Part shown: positions 1 to 6,734 of the stretch, piece by piece | Numbering within the stretch: position 1 is the stretch's first letter | How the letters are laid out: every line of letters starts with the position of its first letter | Origin: Actinomycetes bacterium | Lineage (GTDB): Bacteria; Actinomycetota; Acidimicrobiia; Acidimicrobiales; Palsa-688 | Direction: 5' to 3' | Assembly (NCBI GenBank): GCA_021798075.1 | Contig: JAJZYO010000024.1 | Coordinates: forward strand, 1 to 12,554 | Length of the DNA stretch: 12,554 nucleotides | Notes under the pieces: generated by a model | Database searches by the model: none | Told to the model about the DNA's origin: nothing | The model's input: the letters and a program-made list of their open reading frames with translations, nothing else | Translations under genes and position numbers: made by a program

Positions 1-1
1 C

Positions 2-472
2 CGTCGGCCCCTCCGGGACCTCGTGCCCTGGGCCTCTCGCCACGACCGGCTCGTGATCGCCTACAGCCCTCTCGGCCAGGGCTTGCTCTCCGCCCGCTAC
101 GACGCCACCAACGCACCACGCCGGGGGGTACGGGGCATGAACCCGCTCTTTTTACCTGATAACCTGGCCCGGGCCAAGGAGGTCCTCGGCACCTTGCAGG
201 ACATCGCCAGGGCCCACGACGCGACGCCGGCACAGGTGGCGCTGGCGTGGGTCACCCGGTGGCCCAACGTCGTTGCCATCCCGGGCGCCAGCAGCCTCGA
301 GCAAATGCAGCAAAACGCGGCCGCCGCCGACCTGGAGCTCTCGGACGACGAGCACACCCGCCTGACAGCCGCGGCCGAGCATTTTCGTCCCGTCCAAGGC
401 CGGGCCGCGCTCTCGGAGCTGCTCCGGCGGCGGTTCACGTCTGAACGGGGGCCCACGGCGCCCAGCGTATGA
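2..472 (+). CDS. Aldo/keto reductase, C-terminal part (5' end outside window)
   Basis: This is an NADPH-dependent oxidoreductase of the aldo/keto reductase superfamily, probably cytosolic; the substrate cannot be told. The frame is open from base 2, so the gene starts upstream, and the GTG at 23 is internal. About 156 residues are visible, roughly the second half of a ~320-residue TIM barrel. The strand beginning 'AYSPLGQG' is the usual beta-7 segment. 'QVALAWV' and 'AIPGAS' followed by an N-rich helix form the family's cofactor-binding C-terminal region. 'LELSDDE' is the standard last helix. The Asp-Tyr-Lys-His catalytic residues lie outside the window. It ends 17 bases before the antitoxin gene, which has its own apparent promoter, so no functional link is implied. 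Confidence 0.9.
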   Translation, partial: RRPLRDLVPWASRHDRLVIAYSPLGQGLLSARYDATNAPRRGVRGMNPLFLPDNLARAKEVLGTLQDIARAHDATPAQVALAWVTRWPNVVAIPGASSLEQMQQNAAAADLELSDDEHTRLTAAAEHFRPVQGRAALSELLRRRFTSERGPTAPSV

Positions 473-477
473 CAGGC

Positions 478-483
478 TAAGAT
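478..483 (+). promoter_or_regulatory. Probable -10 box (TAAGAT) of the toxin-antitoxin operon
   Basis: TAAGAT fits the actinobacterial TANNNT -10 pattern and lies 6 bases before the antitoxin ATG at 490. That spacing would put the transcript start on the A of the ATG, giving a leaderless mRNA. No Shine-Dalgarno sequence precedes the ATG, which agrees with this. No clear -35 box is seen. Confidence 0.45.
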
Positions 484-489
484 TGCAGT

Positions 490-500
490 ATGACAGTCAT
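490..500 (+). promoter_or_regulatory. Operator-like palindrome over the antitoxin start codon
   Basis: ATGACAGTCAT is a perfect 5-base inverted repeat with a 1-base centre, and it includes the antitoxin start codon. The 9-mer GTATGACAG occurs at 467-475 and again at 488-496, a 21-base period that puts both copies on the same DNA face. Ribbon-helix-helix antitoxins commonly repress their own promoter by binding such short repeats; binding here is inferred. Confidence 0.4.
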
Positions 501-759
501 GCTCAGCTTTCGGGCAGACGAGGACGATGCCAAGGAGGCGGAGCGTTGGGCGAAGGCTCTCGGCGTACAACGTTCAGAGCTGCTTCGCGACGCCCTCCGG
601 TACCACCTGGCACGCTTGCGCGCCGAAGCCGATGCAAAGGCTTATTCGGCGCAGCCGTTCACAGTTGGCGAGACAGCCTTCGATGCTGCCGACGACTGGG
701 GCCCAGCTGAGGACTGGTCCGACTGGCTCCCACCTGGAGGGGGCCACGACCGTGCATAA
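490..759 (+). CDS. Ribbon-helix-helix (CopG/MetJ-type) antitoxin
   Basis: This 89-residue protein is the likely antitoxin and DNA-binding autorepressor of the toxin encoded just after it. Residues 2-9 form a short beta strand (TVMLSFRA), followed by helix 'DDAKEAERWAKALG' and second helix 'RSELLRDALRYHLARL', the ribbon-helix-helix layout. The C-terminal ~40 residues are acidic and aromatic (WGPAEDWSDW), which suits a flexible tail that wraps and blocks a MazF dimer. The stop overlaps the toxin start by 8 bases, indicating translational coupling. There is no Shine-Dalgarno site; the ATG is probably leaderless. It is not the AbrB-fold MazE type. The family call rests on pattern and context. Confidence 0.85.
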   Translation: MTVMLSFRADEDDAKEAERWAKALGVQRSELLRDALRYHLARLRAEADAKAYSAQPFTVGETAFDAADDWGPAEDWSDWLPPGGGHDRA

Positions 760-1063
760 AGGTGAGATCTGGTTTGCCGCCGTCCCGGCTGGCGGCGACA
801 GGCCTGTCCTCGTGCTCACACGTGACCCAGTGGCCGACCGCATCGACAGGGTGGTCGTGGCGGCCCTCACCCGTACACGCCGAGGGGTTGTCTCCGAACT
901 GGCTCTGACAATTGCCGAAGACGGCGTTCCCTCGGACTGCGTGGTCTCCTTCGACAACCTGCACACCCTTCCCCGGTCCTCGTTCCGGCGAAGGGTCACC
1001 TCCCTCACGCCGGCCCGGATGGGACGGGCCTGCTGGGCCCTGCGTGCCGCCCTGGGCTGCTAA
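752..1063 (+). CDS. mazF: MazF/PemK-type endoribonuclease toxin
   Basis: This 103-residue protein is a sequence-specific mRNA interferase that would halt translation when its antitoxin is degraded. The N-terminus 'HKGEIWFAAV' is the standard first strand. 'GGDRPVLVL' carries the conserved Arg-Pro (R17-P18), and 'VVVAALT' carries Thr40; these match the catalytic Arg/Thr pair known in Bacillus MazF. 'DGVPSDCVVSFDNLHTLPR' is the conserved central loop, and the C-terminal helix follows. I chose the GTG at 752 because GGAGGGGG lies at 736-743 with an 8-base gap and because it gives the normal family length; a longer upstream reading would only add antitoxin-frame shadow. The stop overlaps the stop region of the converging NUDIX gene by 3 bases. 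All key residues are present, so it is probably active. The cleavage motif cannot be predicted. Confidence 0.92.
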   Translation: MHKGEIWFAAVPAGGDRPVLVLTRDPVADRIDRVVVAALTRTRRGVVSELALTIAEDGVPSDCVVSFDNLHTLPRSSFRRRVTSLTPARMGRACWALRAALGC

Positions 1064-1683
1064 GCGCTACGGCGCGATGGCGGCGGGTTCGAGCACGCCG
1101 TGCTGTCCCCGACGCTTCGGCGTCTGACCCGAGCCTCTGCCGGGCCGGCGAGGCGGAGCCGCTCCAGCCCTTCGGCCAGGCCGGCGTCGCACATCTCGGC
1201 CGCCTCTTCGAGCGAAACCCAGCGCACCTGCTGGCTTTCCCCCGCTGGGGGGCAAGGTTCGGCGTCGTCGCAGAGCAAAAGGTACCGCAGGTCCAGGTGG
1301 AAGTGGCCTTGCGCGGCCGGGTGGGCGTCGAGGTGCACCAGACGAGGGCCGCCCCCCGGGTGGCGTACCGGCAAGCCCGTTTCCTCCCTGGTCTCGCGGA
1401 GCGCCGCCTCCCAAGGAGCCTCTCCCTTGTCTATGTGACCTCCGGGCTGCAGCCAGGTACCGAGGCGCTTGTGTAGGTGCAAGACGGTGCCCCGGGACCC
1501 GGAGACAAGGCCCGACGCGGTCACGTGGACGGGGCTGGCGTCCCGGTCGAAGGGGTCTTCGAGCCGGTCGAGCTCGGCCAGGAAGCGCTCCTTCGACCAC
1601 TGCTCTCTTGGCGAAGCTGCGTCGAAAACCAAGACGCCGGCTCGTACCACCCCGGCCCAGGGCGAAGGCCCTTGCCGTGTCAC
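1060..1683 (-). CDS. NUDIX hydrolase
   Basis: This 207-residue protein hydrolyses a nucleoside diphosphate linked to another group; the substrate is unknown. The NUDIX box is complete at residues 82-104: G82, E88, R96-E97, E100-E101 and G103-L104 fit GX5EX7REUXEEXGU, so Mg2+ binding should be intact. The preceding 'RLGTWLQPGGHIDKGE' and the following 'HLDLRYLL' match NUDIX proteins of the actinobacterial 'WLQPGGH' type. I chose the GTG at 1683 because GGAGGG (1689-1694) precedes it by 5 bases; a start at 1779 would reach into the E2 gene. It begins 25 bases after the E2 stop and is probably the last gene of the pyruvate dehydrogenase operon. Its basic C-terminal tail overlaps the toxin stop on the other strand by 3 bases. 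Confidence 0.9.
   Translation of the reverse strand: MTRQGPSPWAGVVRAGVLVFDAASPREQWSKERFLAELDRLEDPFDRDASPVHVTASGLVSGSRGTVLHLHKRLGTWLQPGGHIDKGEAPWEAALRETREETGLPVRHPGGGPRLVHLDAHPAAQGHFHLDLRYLLLCDDAEPCPPAGESQQVRWVSLEEAAEMCDAGLAEGLERLRLAGPAEARVRRRSVGDSTACSNPPPSRRSA
1064..1075 (+). other. Short UACG-tetraloop hairpin after the toxin stop codon
   Basis: GCGC-TACG-GCGC directly follows the toxin stop codon. In RNA it would form a 4-pair stem closed by a stable UNCG-class tetraloop. The stem is short and has no U-tract, so a role as 3' end or stability element is only possible. On the other strand it lies in the C-terminal codons of the NUDIX gene. Confidence 0.25.
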
Positions 1684-1708
1684 GCCCACCCTCCGGCGCC
1701 CACCGGCC

Positions 1709-3034
1709 TTAGAGCACGATCCGCAACGGGTCCTCGAGCATGCTGCGAAGTTCGGAAAGAAAACGCGCCGCTGTCGCACCGTCGAGGGCGCGGTGGTCGA
1801 TGGAAAGCGTGAGGCGCATGGTCGTGGTCACGACTATCTCGCCGTCCCGCACGACAGGCTCCGGCTTCGCCGCCCCCACGGCCAAGATGGCCGCTTGCGG
1901 GGGGTTGAGCACGGCCGTGAAGTGGTCTATCCCGAACATCCCGAGGTTGGAGAGCGTGAAGGTCCCCCCCGACATGTCATCGAGGGACAGCTTGCCCTCC
2001 CGTGCCCTGGCCGCCAAGGCGTGGGCTTCGGCCGACATCTCCAAGAGCGGCTTTTCGTCGGCGTCCTTCACGACCGGCACGACGAGGCCTTCGGGCACTG
2101 CCACGGCGATACCGATATTGACCCGGTGGTGGCGGAGGATCTTGTCGCCGGCCCAGGCCGAGTTGACCTCCGGGTGGGACCTGAGGAGCTTCGCGCACGC
2201 CTTTACGAGCAAGTCGGTCACCGTGACCCTGACGCCGTCCCCACCTTCGACCGCCCGCACTGCTTCGGCGCGCAACGCGAGCAGGCGCTCGGCATCGACG
2301 ACGCTCGTCAGGTAGAAATGGGGAGCCTCGAGGCTCTTGGCGAGCCGCTCGGCGGTGACCCGGCGGATCTGGCTGAGGGGGACCTCCTCCACATCGCCAA
2401 GCGCACCGGCTCCGCCGCTCGCGCGGGGCTGCTGCGCGCCAGCAGGCGGGCCGGGCAGGGCGGCGGCTACGGCCCGCTCGACGTCGGCTCGCACCACCCG
2501 TCCCCCCGGGCCGCTCCCCCGCAAGGCAGAGAGGTCGACACCGTGGCGGCGGGCGGCCCGCCGAGCGAGGGGAGAACTTCGTAGCGCACCGTCCGGCCGG
2601 GTAGCTGCCGGTCGAGGCACCCTCGCGCCGGCGCCATCGCTCGGGAACCCGGCAGGCCCGGGGCGGCCGGCCGCCGCCGGCGGAGCAACTTGGGCCGCCG
2701 GCGCAGCACTGGCAGCTACCGGCGCAGCCCCTTGGTCCGTCGGCGCCGGGCTAGCGGCGCCAGAGGCGGCGCTGGGGCGGGTGGGGGCGGGCGCACCCGA
2801 ACCGGTACCGATGACCGCGACCGGCGCCCCGATCGGCACCGTGCCGCCCTCTGGCACTAGCACCTGCTCGAGCACGCCCTCTTCGAAGGCCTCGAGGTCC
2901 ATGGTCGCCTTGTCGGTGTCTATCTCGGCGATGGTCTCCCCCCGGGCCACTTGGTCGCCTGGTTGCTTGAGCCACCTGGCCACCGTGCCCTCCTCCATCG
3001 TGTCGGAGAGCCGCGGCATGAGGACTTCGGCCAT
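1709..3034 (-). CDS. pdhC: Dihydrolipoamide acetyltransferase, E2 of pyruvate dehydrogenase
   Basis: E2 forms the core of the pyruvate dehydrogenase complex and moves the acetyl group from lipoyl-lysine to CoA. Of 441 residues, 1-78 are a single lipoyl domain with the lipoylated lysine at K42 in 'DTDKATMD'. Residues 80-150 are a flexible Ala/Pro/Gly linker. Residues 152-188 form the peripheral-subunit-binding domain (SPLARRAARRHGVDL...GSGPGGRV), which docks E1/E3. Residues ~215-441 are the catalytic domain, with the active-site motif 'DHRALDG' (H414, D418). The start is well supported: AGGAGGT at 3045-3051, which overlaps the E1beta stop, lies 10 bases before the ATG. A single lipoyl domain is common in bacterial E2. 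A branched-chain or acetoin E2 is possible in principle, but the E1 partners look pyruvate-type. Confidence 0.94.
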   Translation of the reverse strand: MAEVLMPRLSDTMEEGTVARWLKQPGDQVARGETIAEIDTDKATMDLEAFEEGVLEQVLVPEGGTVPIGAPVAVIGTGSGAPAPTRPSAASGAASPAPTDQGAAPVAASAAPAAQVAPPAAAGRPGPAGFPSDGAGARVPRPAATRPDGALRSSPLARRAARRHGVDLSALRGSGPGGRVVRADVERAVAAALPGPPAGAQQPRASGGAGALGDVEEVPLSQIRRVTAERLAKSLEAPHFYLTSVVDAERLLALRAEAVRAVEGGDGVRVTVTDLLVKACAKLLRSHPEVNSAWAGDKILRHHRVNIGIAVAVPEGLVVPVVKDADEKPLLEMSAEAHALAARAREGKLSLDDMSGGTFTLSNLGMFGIDHFTAVLNPPQAAILAVGAAKPEPVVRDGEIVVTTTMRLTLSIDHRALDGATAARFLSELRSMLEDPLRIVL

Positions 3035-3042
3035 TGCTTTTC

Positions 3043-4038
3043 CTACCTCCTGTAGGCGCTCTCGTCGAGGGCACGGCGGATGGCCCGGCCGAGGTCGGCA
3101 GCGCTAGGCATGGCCGCCGTCTCGAGCGGTTTCGAGTACGGGAGAGGGACCTCGGCCGCCGCGACCCGCCGGACCGGCGCGTCGAGGTAGTCGAACGCCC
3201 CCTCCTGGACCGTCGCCACCACCTCTGCCCCCACCCCATAGGAAAGCCAGTCGTCCTCGGCCACGACGGCCCTCGTCGTCTTCCTGACCGAGGCGCAGAC
3301 GGTCTCCCTGTCCAAGGGCCGGAGGCTCCGGAGGTCGACGACCTCGGCCGAAATGCCGTCCTCTTCCTCGAGCCGGCGCGCTACTTCGAGGGCCGTGAGC
3401 ACCGCCCTCGAATAGGCGACGACAGTGATGTCAGTGCCCTCCTTTATGACGGCCGCCCGCCCGATCTCAGTCTTGTAAGGGCCTTCGGGCACTTCGCCTT
3501 TGGTGTTGTAGAGGCCGAGGTTCTCGACGAACATCACCGGGTCGTCATCGTGGATGGCCGCGGCCAGCAGGCCCTTGGCGTCGGCGGGCGTCGCCGGCGT
3601 TACGACTTTCAGGCCCGGCGAGTGGGCGTACCAGACCTCGATGTTTTGGGAGTGGCTGGCGCCGAGCTGCTGGCCTCCCCCGCCCGGCGTGCGGATGACA
3701 AGGGGGACGCTCACCTGGCCGCCGAACATGGCGCGCGCCTTGGCGGCGTGGTTGACGATCTGGTCGATCGCGAGCAGGCTGAAATTGATCGTCATGATCT
3801 CGACCACGGGACGAAGACCGAGCATGGCTGCGCCAATTGCGGCCCCCACGAAGCCCTCTTCGCTGATCGGGGTGTCGCGCACCCGGCGGGGCCCGAACTC
3901 TGCCAGCAGGCCGGCGGTGATCTTGTAGGACCCCTCGAAGAGCCCTATCTCCTCCCCTATCAGGAACACGGACTCGTCCGCCAGCATTTCGGCCCGCAGC
4001 GAATCGTGGAGCGCCTGGCGGTAAGTCAGCTCGGCCAC
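3043..4038 (-). CDS. pdhB: Pyruvate dehydrogenase E1 component, beta subunit
   Basis: This 331-residue subunit pairs with E1alpha to form the thiamine-diphosphate-dependent decarboxylase that acetylates E2. The N-terminal Pyr-type domain runs through 'GEEIGLFEGSYKITAGL' and 'DTPISEEGF', where E60 matches the glutamate that contacts the thiamine aminopyrimidine ring. 'EIMTINFSLLAIDQIVN' and 'HSQNIEVWYAHSPGLKVVTP' resemble the mitochondrial/alphaproteobacterial PdhB type. The C-terminal transketolase domain includes 'VDLRSLRPLDRETV'. The GTG start at 4038 is preceded by GAGGTGG (4044-4050) with a 5-base gap. It lies 80 bases after E1alpha and 8 bases before E2. The length is normal and no defect is seen. 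Confidence 0.94.
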   Translation of the reverse strand: MAELTYRQALHDSLRAEMLADESVFLIGEEIGLFEGSYKITAGLLAEFGPRRVRDTPISEEGFVGAAIGAAMLGLRPVVEIMTINFSLLAIDQIVNHAAKARAMFGGQVSVPLVIRTPGGGGQQLGASHSQNIEVWYAHSPGLKVVTPATPADAKGLLAAAIHDDDPVMFVENLGLYNTKGEVPEGPYKTEIGRAAVIKEGTDITVVAYSRAVLTALEVARRLEEEDGISAEVVDLRSLRPLDRETVCASVRKTTRAVVAEDDWLSYGVGAEVVATVQEGAFDYLDAPVRRVAAAEVPLPYSKPLETAAMPSAADLGRAIRRALDESAYRR

Positions 4039-4118
4039 CTACACCACCTCGCGCACTACAGGGGCGCTCCGGCCACTCCCGGGGCCACTGCCGGGCCTCG
4101 GAGCCCCGTCGTCGCGCA
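4039..4118 (-). repeat. Intercistronic pdhA-pdhB gap with short repeats and hairpin
   Basis: This 80-base gap interrupts an otherwise tight operon. Given on the plus strand, GGCCACTCCCGG (4071-4082) and GGCCACTGCCGG (4083-4094) are tandem 12-mers with one mismatch. TCGCGCACTAC occurs at 4049-4059 and at 4112-4122. CGGGGC (4080-4085) can pair with GCCCCG (4103-4108). No ORF or promoter is evident. Confidence 0.5.
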
Positions 4119-5204
4119 CTACCGGACCTCCTCAGGTTCATGGGCTACCGGCTCGCCAGGCAAGCCCCGTGCCATGTTGGGCACCTCGGTCGCATATGCA
4201 TTGGCGAACAGCTCGGAGGTATCGGGGAAGGGGCTCTCCTCGGCGAACGCCACCGCCTTGTCGACCTCGGCCTCTACTTCGGCCTCTATGCGAGAAGCGC
4301 CGGCATCGTCGAGCAAGCCGGCCTCGGCCAGCCGGGAACGCAGAGCCGGGAGCGGGTCAGACTTCCTGGCCAGGTCGACCTCCTCAGAGGTCCGGTAACG
4401 GGCGGGGTCCACGACCGAATGGCCTCGCAGGCGCAGGCATACTGCCTCGACGATCGACGGCCGGCGCTCGGACCGGGCGGCGCCAAGAGCGGACGCGGCC
4501 GCGTCGTGCACTGCGACCGGGTCGTCGCCGTCGACCCGGACACCCTCGACGCGATAGGCGCACGCCCGCTTGTAAAGCTCGGGCTCGGCGGAGGCTGCCT
4601 GCACGGTAGTGCCCATGCCGAGGCCGTTGTTGACGACGACGTAGACCACCGGGAGGTCCCAGACCGAGGCGAGGTTGAGCGACTCGTGGAAGGCACCGAT
4701 GTTGGTGGCGCCGTCGCCGAGGACGCACATGACGGCCTCCGCCTCGGGGCCGGGCTCGCTCCGGTACGCGATAGCCAAACCGGCGCCCGTCGCCAGCGGG
4801 ATCTGCCCCCCGACGATCCCGTAACCGCCCATGAAGCGCACGCCGGCGTCGAAAAGGTGCATGGAGCCGCCCCATCCCCCCGAGCAGCCGGTCGCCTTGC
4901 CGAAAAGCTCGGCCATTACCGCATTGGGGCTCACGCCCCGAGCCAGGGCGAAGCCGTGGTCGCGGTAGGTCGTGAACAGGTAGTCGTGAGGCAGGAGAGC
5001 GTCGACCAGCCCTACCACCGCGGCCTCCTCGCCCAGGTTTAGGTGGCAGTACCCACCGATGCGCGCCCTGGCGTACATCTCACCGGCGCGCAGCTCGAAG
5101 GCCCTGATCAAGGCCATCTGGCGGTAATAGCCGAGAAGCGTCTCGGCCCGTTCGCTTTCCAGGGAAGTAGCGGCCCCGCCGCTGCCCTGGCCGTCCTTTG
5201 CCAT
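4119..5204 (-). CDS. pdhA: Pyruvate dehydrogenase E1 component, alpha subunit
   Basis: This 361-residue subunit binds thiamine diphosphate and decarboxylates pyruvate, the committing step of the complex. The thiamine motif is clear: GDG at 163-165, and NN at 192-193 after ~27 residues. 'RIGGYCHLNLGEEA' (~49-61), 'RDHGFALARG', 'GCSGGWGGSMHLF' and 'GHSVVDPARYRT' (261-272) match pyruvate-type E1alpha rather than branched-chain E1alpha. The last is the loop that is phosphorylated in mitochondrial homologues; nothing indicates phosphorylation here. It is the first gene of the minus-strand operon E1alpha-E1beta-E2-NUDIX. No Shine-Dalgarno site precedes the ATG at 5204, but CATAAT lies 8 bases upstream, so the mRNA may be leaderless or nearly so. 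Confidence 0.95.
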   Translation of the reverse strand: MAKDGQGSGGAATSLESERAETLLGYYRQMALIRAFELRAGEMYARARIGGYCHLNLGEEAAVVGLVDALLPHDYLFTTYRDHGFALARGVSPNAVMAELFGKATGCSGGWGGSMHLFDAGVRFMGGYGIVGGQIPLATGAGLAIAYRSEPGPEAEAVMCVLGDGATNIGAFHESLNLASVWDLPVVYVVVNNGLGMGTTVQAASAEPELYKRACAYRVEGVRVDGDDPVAVHDAAASALGAARSERRPSIVEAVCLRLRGHSVVDPARYRTSEEVDLARKSDPLPALRSRLAEAGLLDDAGASRIEAEVEAEVDKAVAFAEESPFPDTSELFANAYATEVPNMARGLPGEPVAHEPEEVR

Positions 5205-5207
5205 CCG

Positions 5208-5222
5208 GGGCCATTATGGCCC
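5208..5222. promoter_or_regulatory. Palindromic operator candidate in the pdhA-lpdA divergent promoter
   Basis: GGGCCAT-T-ATGGCCC is a perfect 7-base inverted repeat with a single central base. On the minus strand its centre contains CATAAT (5213-5218), the best -10 candidate of the pdhA operon, 8 bases before the pdhA start. A regulator bound here would cover that promoter and could also affect lpdA on the other side. It does not match the PdhR operator known from Escherichia coli. Confidence 0.45.
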
Positions 5223-5251
5223 AAGGAAATGCTCGAAGAGAGGAGCGCCCA

Positions 5252-6703
5252 ATGGCCGAGCAGGCAGAGCCCCAAGAGTTCGACGTAGTGGTGGTCGGAG
5301 GTGGCACGGGGGGGTACAGTTGCGCCCTCCGAGCCGCCGGCCTCGGCCTGTCGGTGGCTTTGGTCGAGCGTGACCTGGTCGGCGGCACTTGCCTTCACCG
5401 CGGTTGCGTACCGAGCAAGGCCATGCTGCACGCGGCCACCATCGCCGAGTCGGTCGAGGAGGGTGCCCGCCGCTGGGGCCTCCACGCCTCCTTGGAGTCG
5501 GTCGACGCGAAGGCCCTGGCCGCGGCGCGCGACGACATCGTGGGGCGCAACTACAAGGGCCTCCTCGGCCATCTAGCCCACGACGGGGTCACCATCGTGG
5601 AAGGCGACGCCCGGGTTACCTCCCCGCGCACCGTCCTCGTGGGCCCGGTCCCGGGCAAGGCCGGGGGTGAACACGCCCCGCAGGCCGAACTACGGGCACG
5701 CCGCGGCCTCGTGCTTGCCATGGGCAGCGTCCCCCGCCAACTCCCGGGCCTGGCCCCCGACGGTGCCAACGTGGTGACTTCCGACGAGGCGACCCGGCTC
5801 AACCGCCTGCCGGCCTCGGCCCTCGTCGTCGGCGCGGGCTCGGTGGGCGTCGAGTTCGCCAGCCTCTACCGTGCGTTCGGGGCCGAGGTCACCCTGGTCG
5901 AGATGCTGGACAGCGTCCTACCGGCCGAAGACCCTGATGTCAGCCGCGAGGTTGCCGCAGCCCTGCGCCGAAAGGGGACGAAGGTCCTGGTCGGTGCGCG
6001 TGTCGAGGACGTGAAGGTGACCGACCAGGGCGTCGAGGCGACCGTGCGCACCCCGCAGGGGGCAGAACAGGTCAAAGCCGAGCTAATGCTGGTGGCGGTG
6101 GGCCGCGCAGCGGTCTCGCAGGGCATGGGGCTCGAGGAACTGGGCGTGCGCACCGACCGGGGCTATGTCGTGCCGGCCGACTGGGACCACCTGGAGAGCT
6201 CCGTCCCCGGCGTGCACGTCGTGGGCGACCTGTTGCCACCACCTTCGCTCGCCCTGGCCCACGCTTCGTTCGCCGAGGGGATGCTGGTCGCGGAGACCCT
6301 CGCCGGGCAGGCACCGGCACCCATCAGGTACGAGGGGGTGGCACGCGCCACCTACTCGCTCCCCGAAGCCGCCAGCGTCGGCCTGTCCGAGCCAGACGCT
6401 CGGGCGAGAGGCGCGGACGTGGTGGTCAACCGCTTCCCCCTCTCGGGCGTGGCGCGCGGGCTCATTTACGGCCAGGGCGGCATGGTGAAGGTCGTGGCCG
6501 AAAAGGGCGGCCCGGTGCTCGGGGTGCACCTGGTCGGCCCCCACGTGACCGAGCTCATCGCCGAGGGGATGCTGATCACCAACTGGGAGGCGCTCCCGAG
6601 CGAAGTGGCCGAACTGGTCCACCCCCACCCTTCTCTTTCCGAGGCAGTGGGCGAGGCCCACCTGACCCTCGCCGGCCGGCGCCTCCACCAGCAGGCCCGC
6701 TGA
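5252..6703 (+). CDS. lpdA: Dihydrolipoamide dehydrogenase (E3)
   Basis: E3 reoxidises the dihydrolipoyl arm of E2 and passes electrons through FAD to NAD+. Over 483 residues, the FAD-binding GxGxxG is at G16-G18-G21. The redox disulfide is C47/C52 in 'GGTCLHRGCVPSK'. The NAD-binding motif 'VVGAGSVGVEFAS' begins near residue 192. The C-terminal 'HPHPSLSEA' supplies the catalytic His/Glu pair (H459, E464). I chose the ATG at 5252 because AGGAG (5241-5245) precedes it by 6 bases and the flavoprotein fold begins directly after; in-frame starts at 5198 and 5216 lack a ribosome site. Divergent from pdhA with a 47-base gap, it probably serves this complex and perhaps also 2-oxoglutarate dehydrogenase and glycine cleavage, as in many bacteria. 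Confidence 0.95.
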   Translation: MAEQAEPQEFDVVVVGGGTGGYSCALRAAGLGLSVALVERDLVGGTCLHRGCVPSKAMLHAATIAESVEEGARRWGLHASLESVDAKALAAARDDIVGRNYKGLLGHLAHDGVTIVEGDARVTSPRTVLVGPVPGKAGGEHAPQAELRARRGLVLAMGSVPRQLPGLAPDGANVVTSDEATRLNRLPASALVVGAGSVGVEFASLYRAFGAEVTLVEMLDSVLPAEDPDVSREVAAALRRKGTKVLVGARVEDVKVTDQGVEATVRTPQGAEQVKAELMLVAVGRAAVSQGMGLEELGVRTDRGYVVPADWDHLESSVPGVHVVGDLLPPPSLALAHASFAEGMLVAETLAGQAPAPIRYEGVARATYSLPEAASVGLSEPDARARGADVVVNRFPLSGVARGLIYGQGGMVKVVAEKGGPVLGVHLVGPHVTELIAEGMLITNWEALPSEVAELVHPHPSLSEAVGEAHLTLAGRRLHQQAR

Positions 6704-6734
6704 CCGGCGGCGGCCGCCCGTGGGCGCCGGTCAG
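6700..6734 (+). terminator. Hairpin over the lpdA stop codon
   Basis: CTGACCGGCG (6700-6709) and CGCCGGTCAG (6725-6734) form a perfect 10-pair stem with a 15-base loop. The left arm contains the lpdA TGA stop. There is no following T-tract, so it resembles the U-less terminators often proposed in high-GC actinobacteria. Confidence 0.5.

Noticed and set aside
527..751. N-terminal extension of the MazF frame
   Set aside because: The frame is open upstream, but this part overlaps the antitoxin in another frame. The MazF fold begins at the GTG at 752, which has a good ribosome site.
1469..2584. 371-codon plus-strand open frame
   Set aside because: It lies antisense to the NUDIX and E2 genes, its product is Arg/Gly/His-rich with no recognisable family, and it has the look of a GC-rich shadow frame.
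3034..4398. 454-codon plus-strand open frame, the second longest in the region
   Set aside because: It is fully antisense to E1beta and the end of E1alpha, both of which have complete family motifs. Its composition (many Arg, Asp, Gly, His) follows from reverse reading of GC-rich codons.
4140..5042. 300-codon plus-strand open frame
   Set aside because: It is antisense to E1alpha, has no recognisable motif and no ribosome site, and is a shadow frame.
4103..5204. Assignment of the E1 subunits to a branched-chain 2-oxo acid or acetoin dehydrogenase
   Set aside because: Motifs such as GYCHLNLGEEA, GGWGGSMHLF and GHSVVDPARYRT fit the pyruvate type better. The alternative cannot be excluded without a phylogeny.
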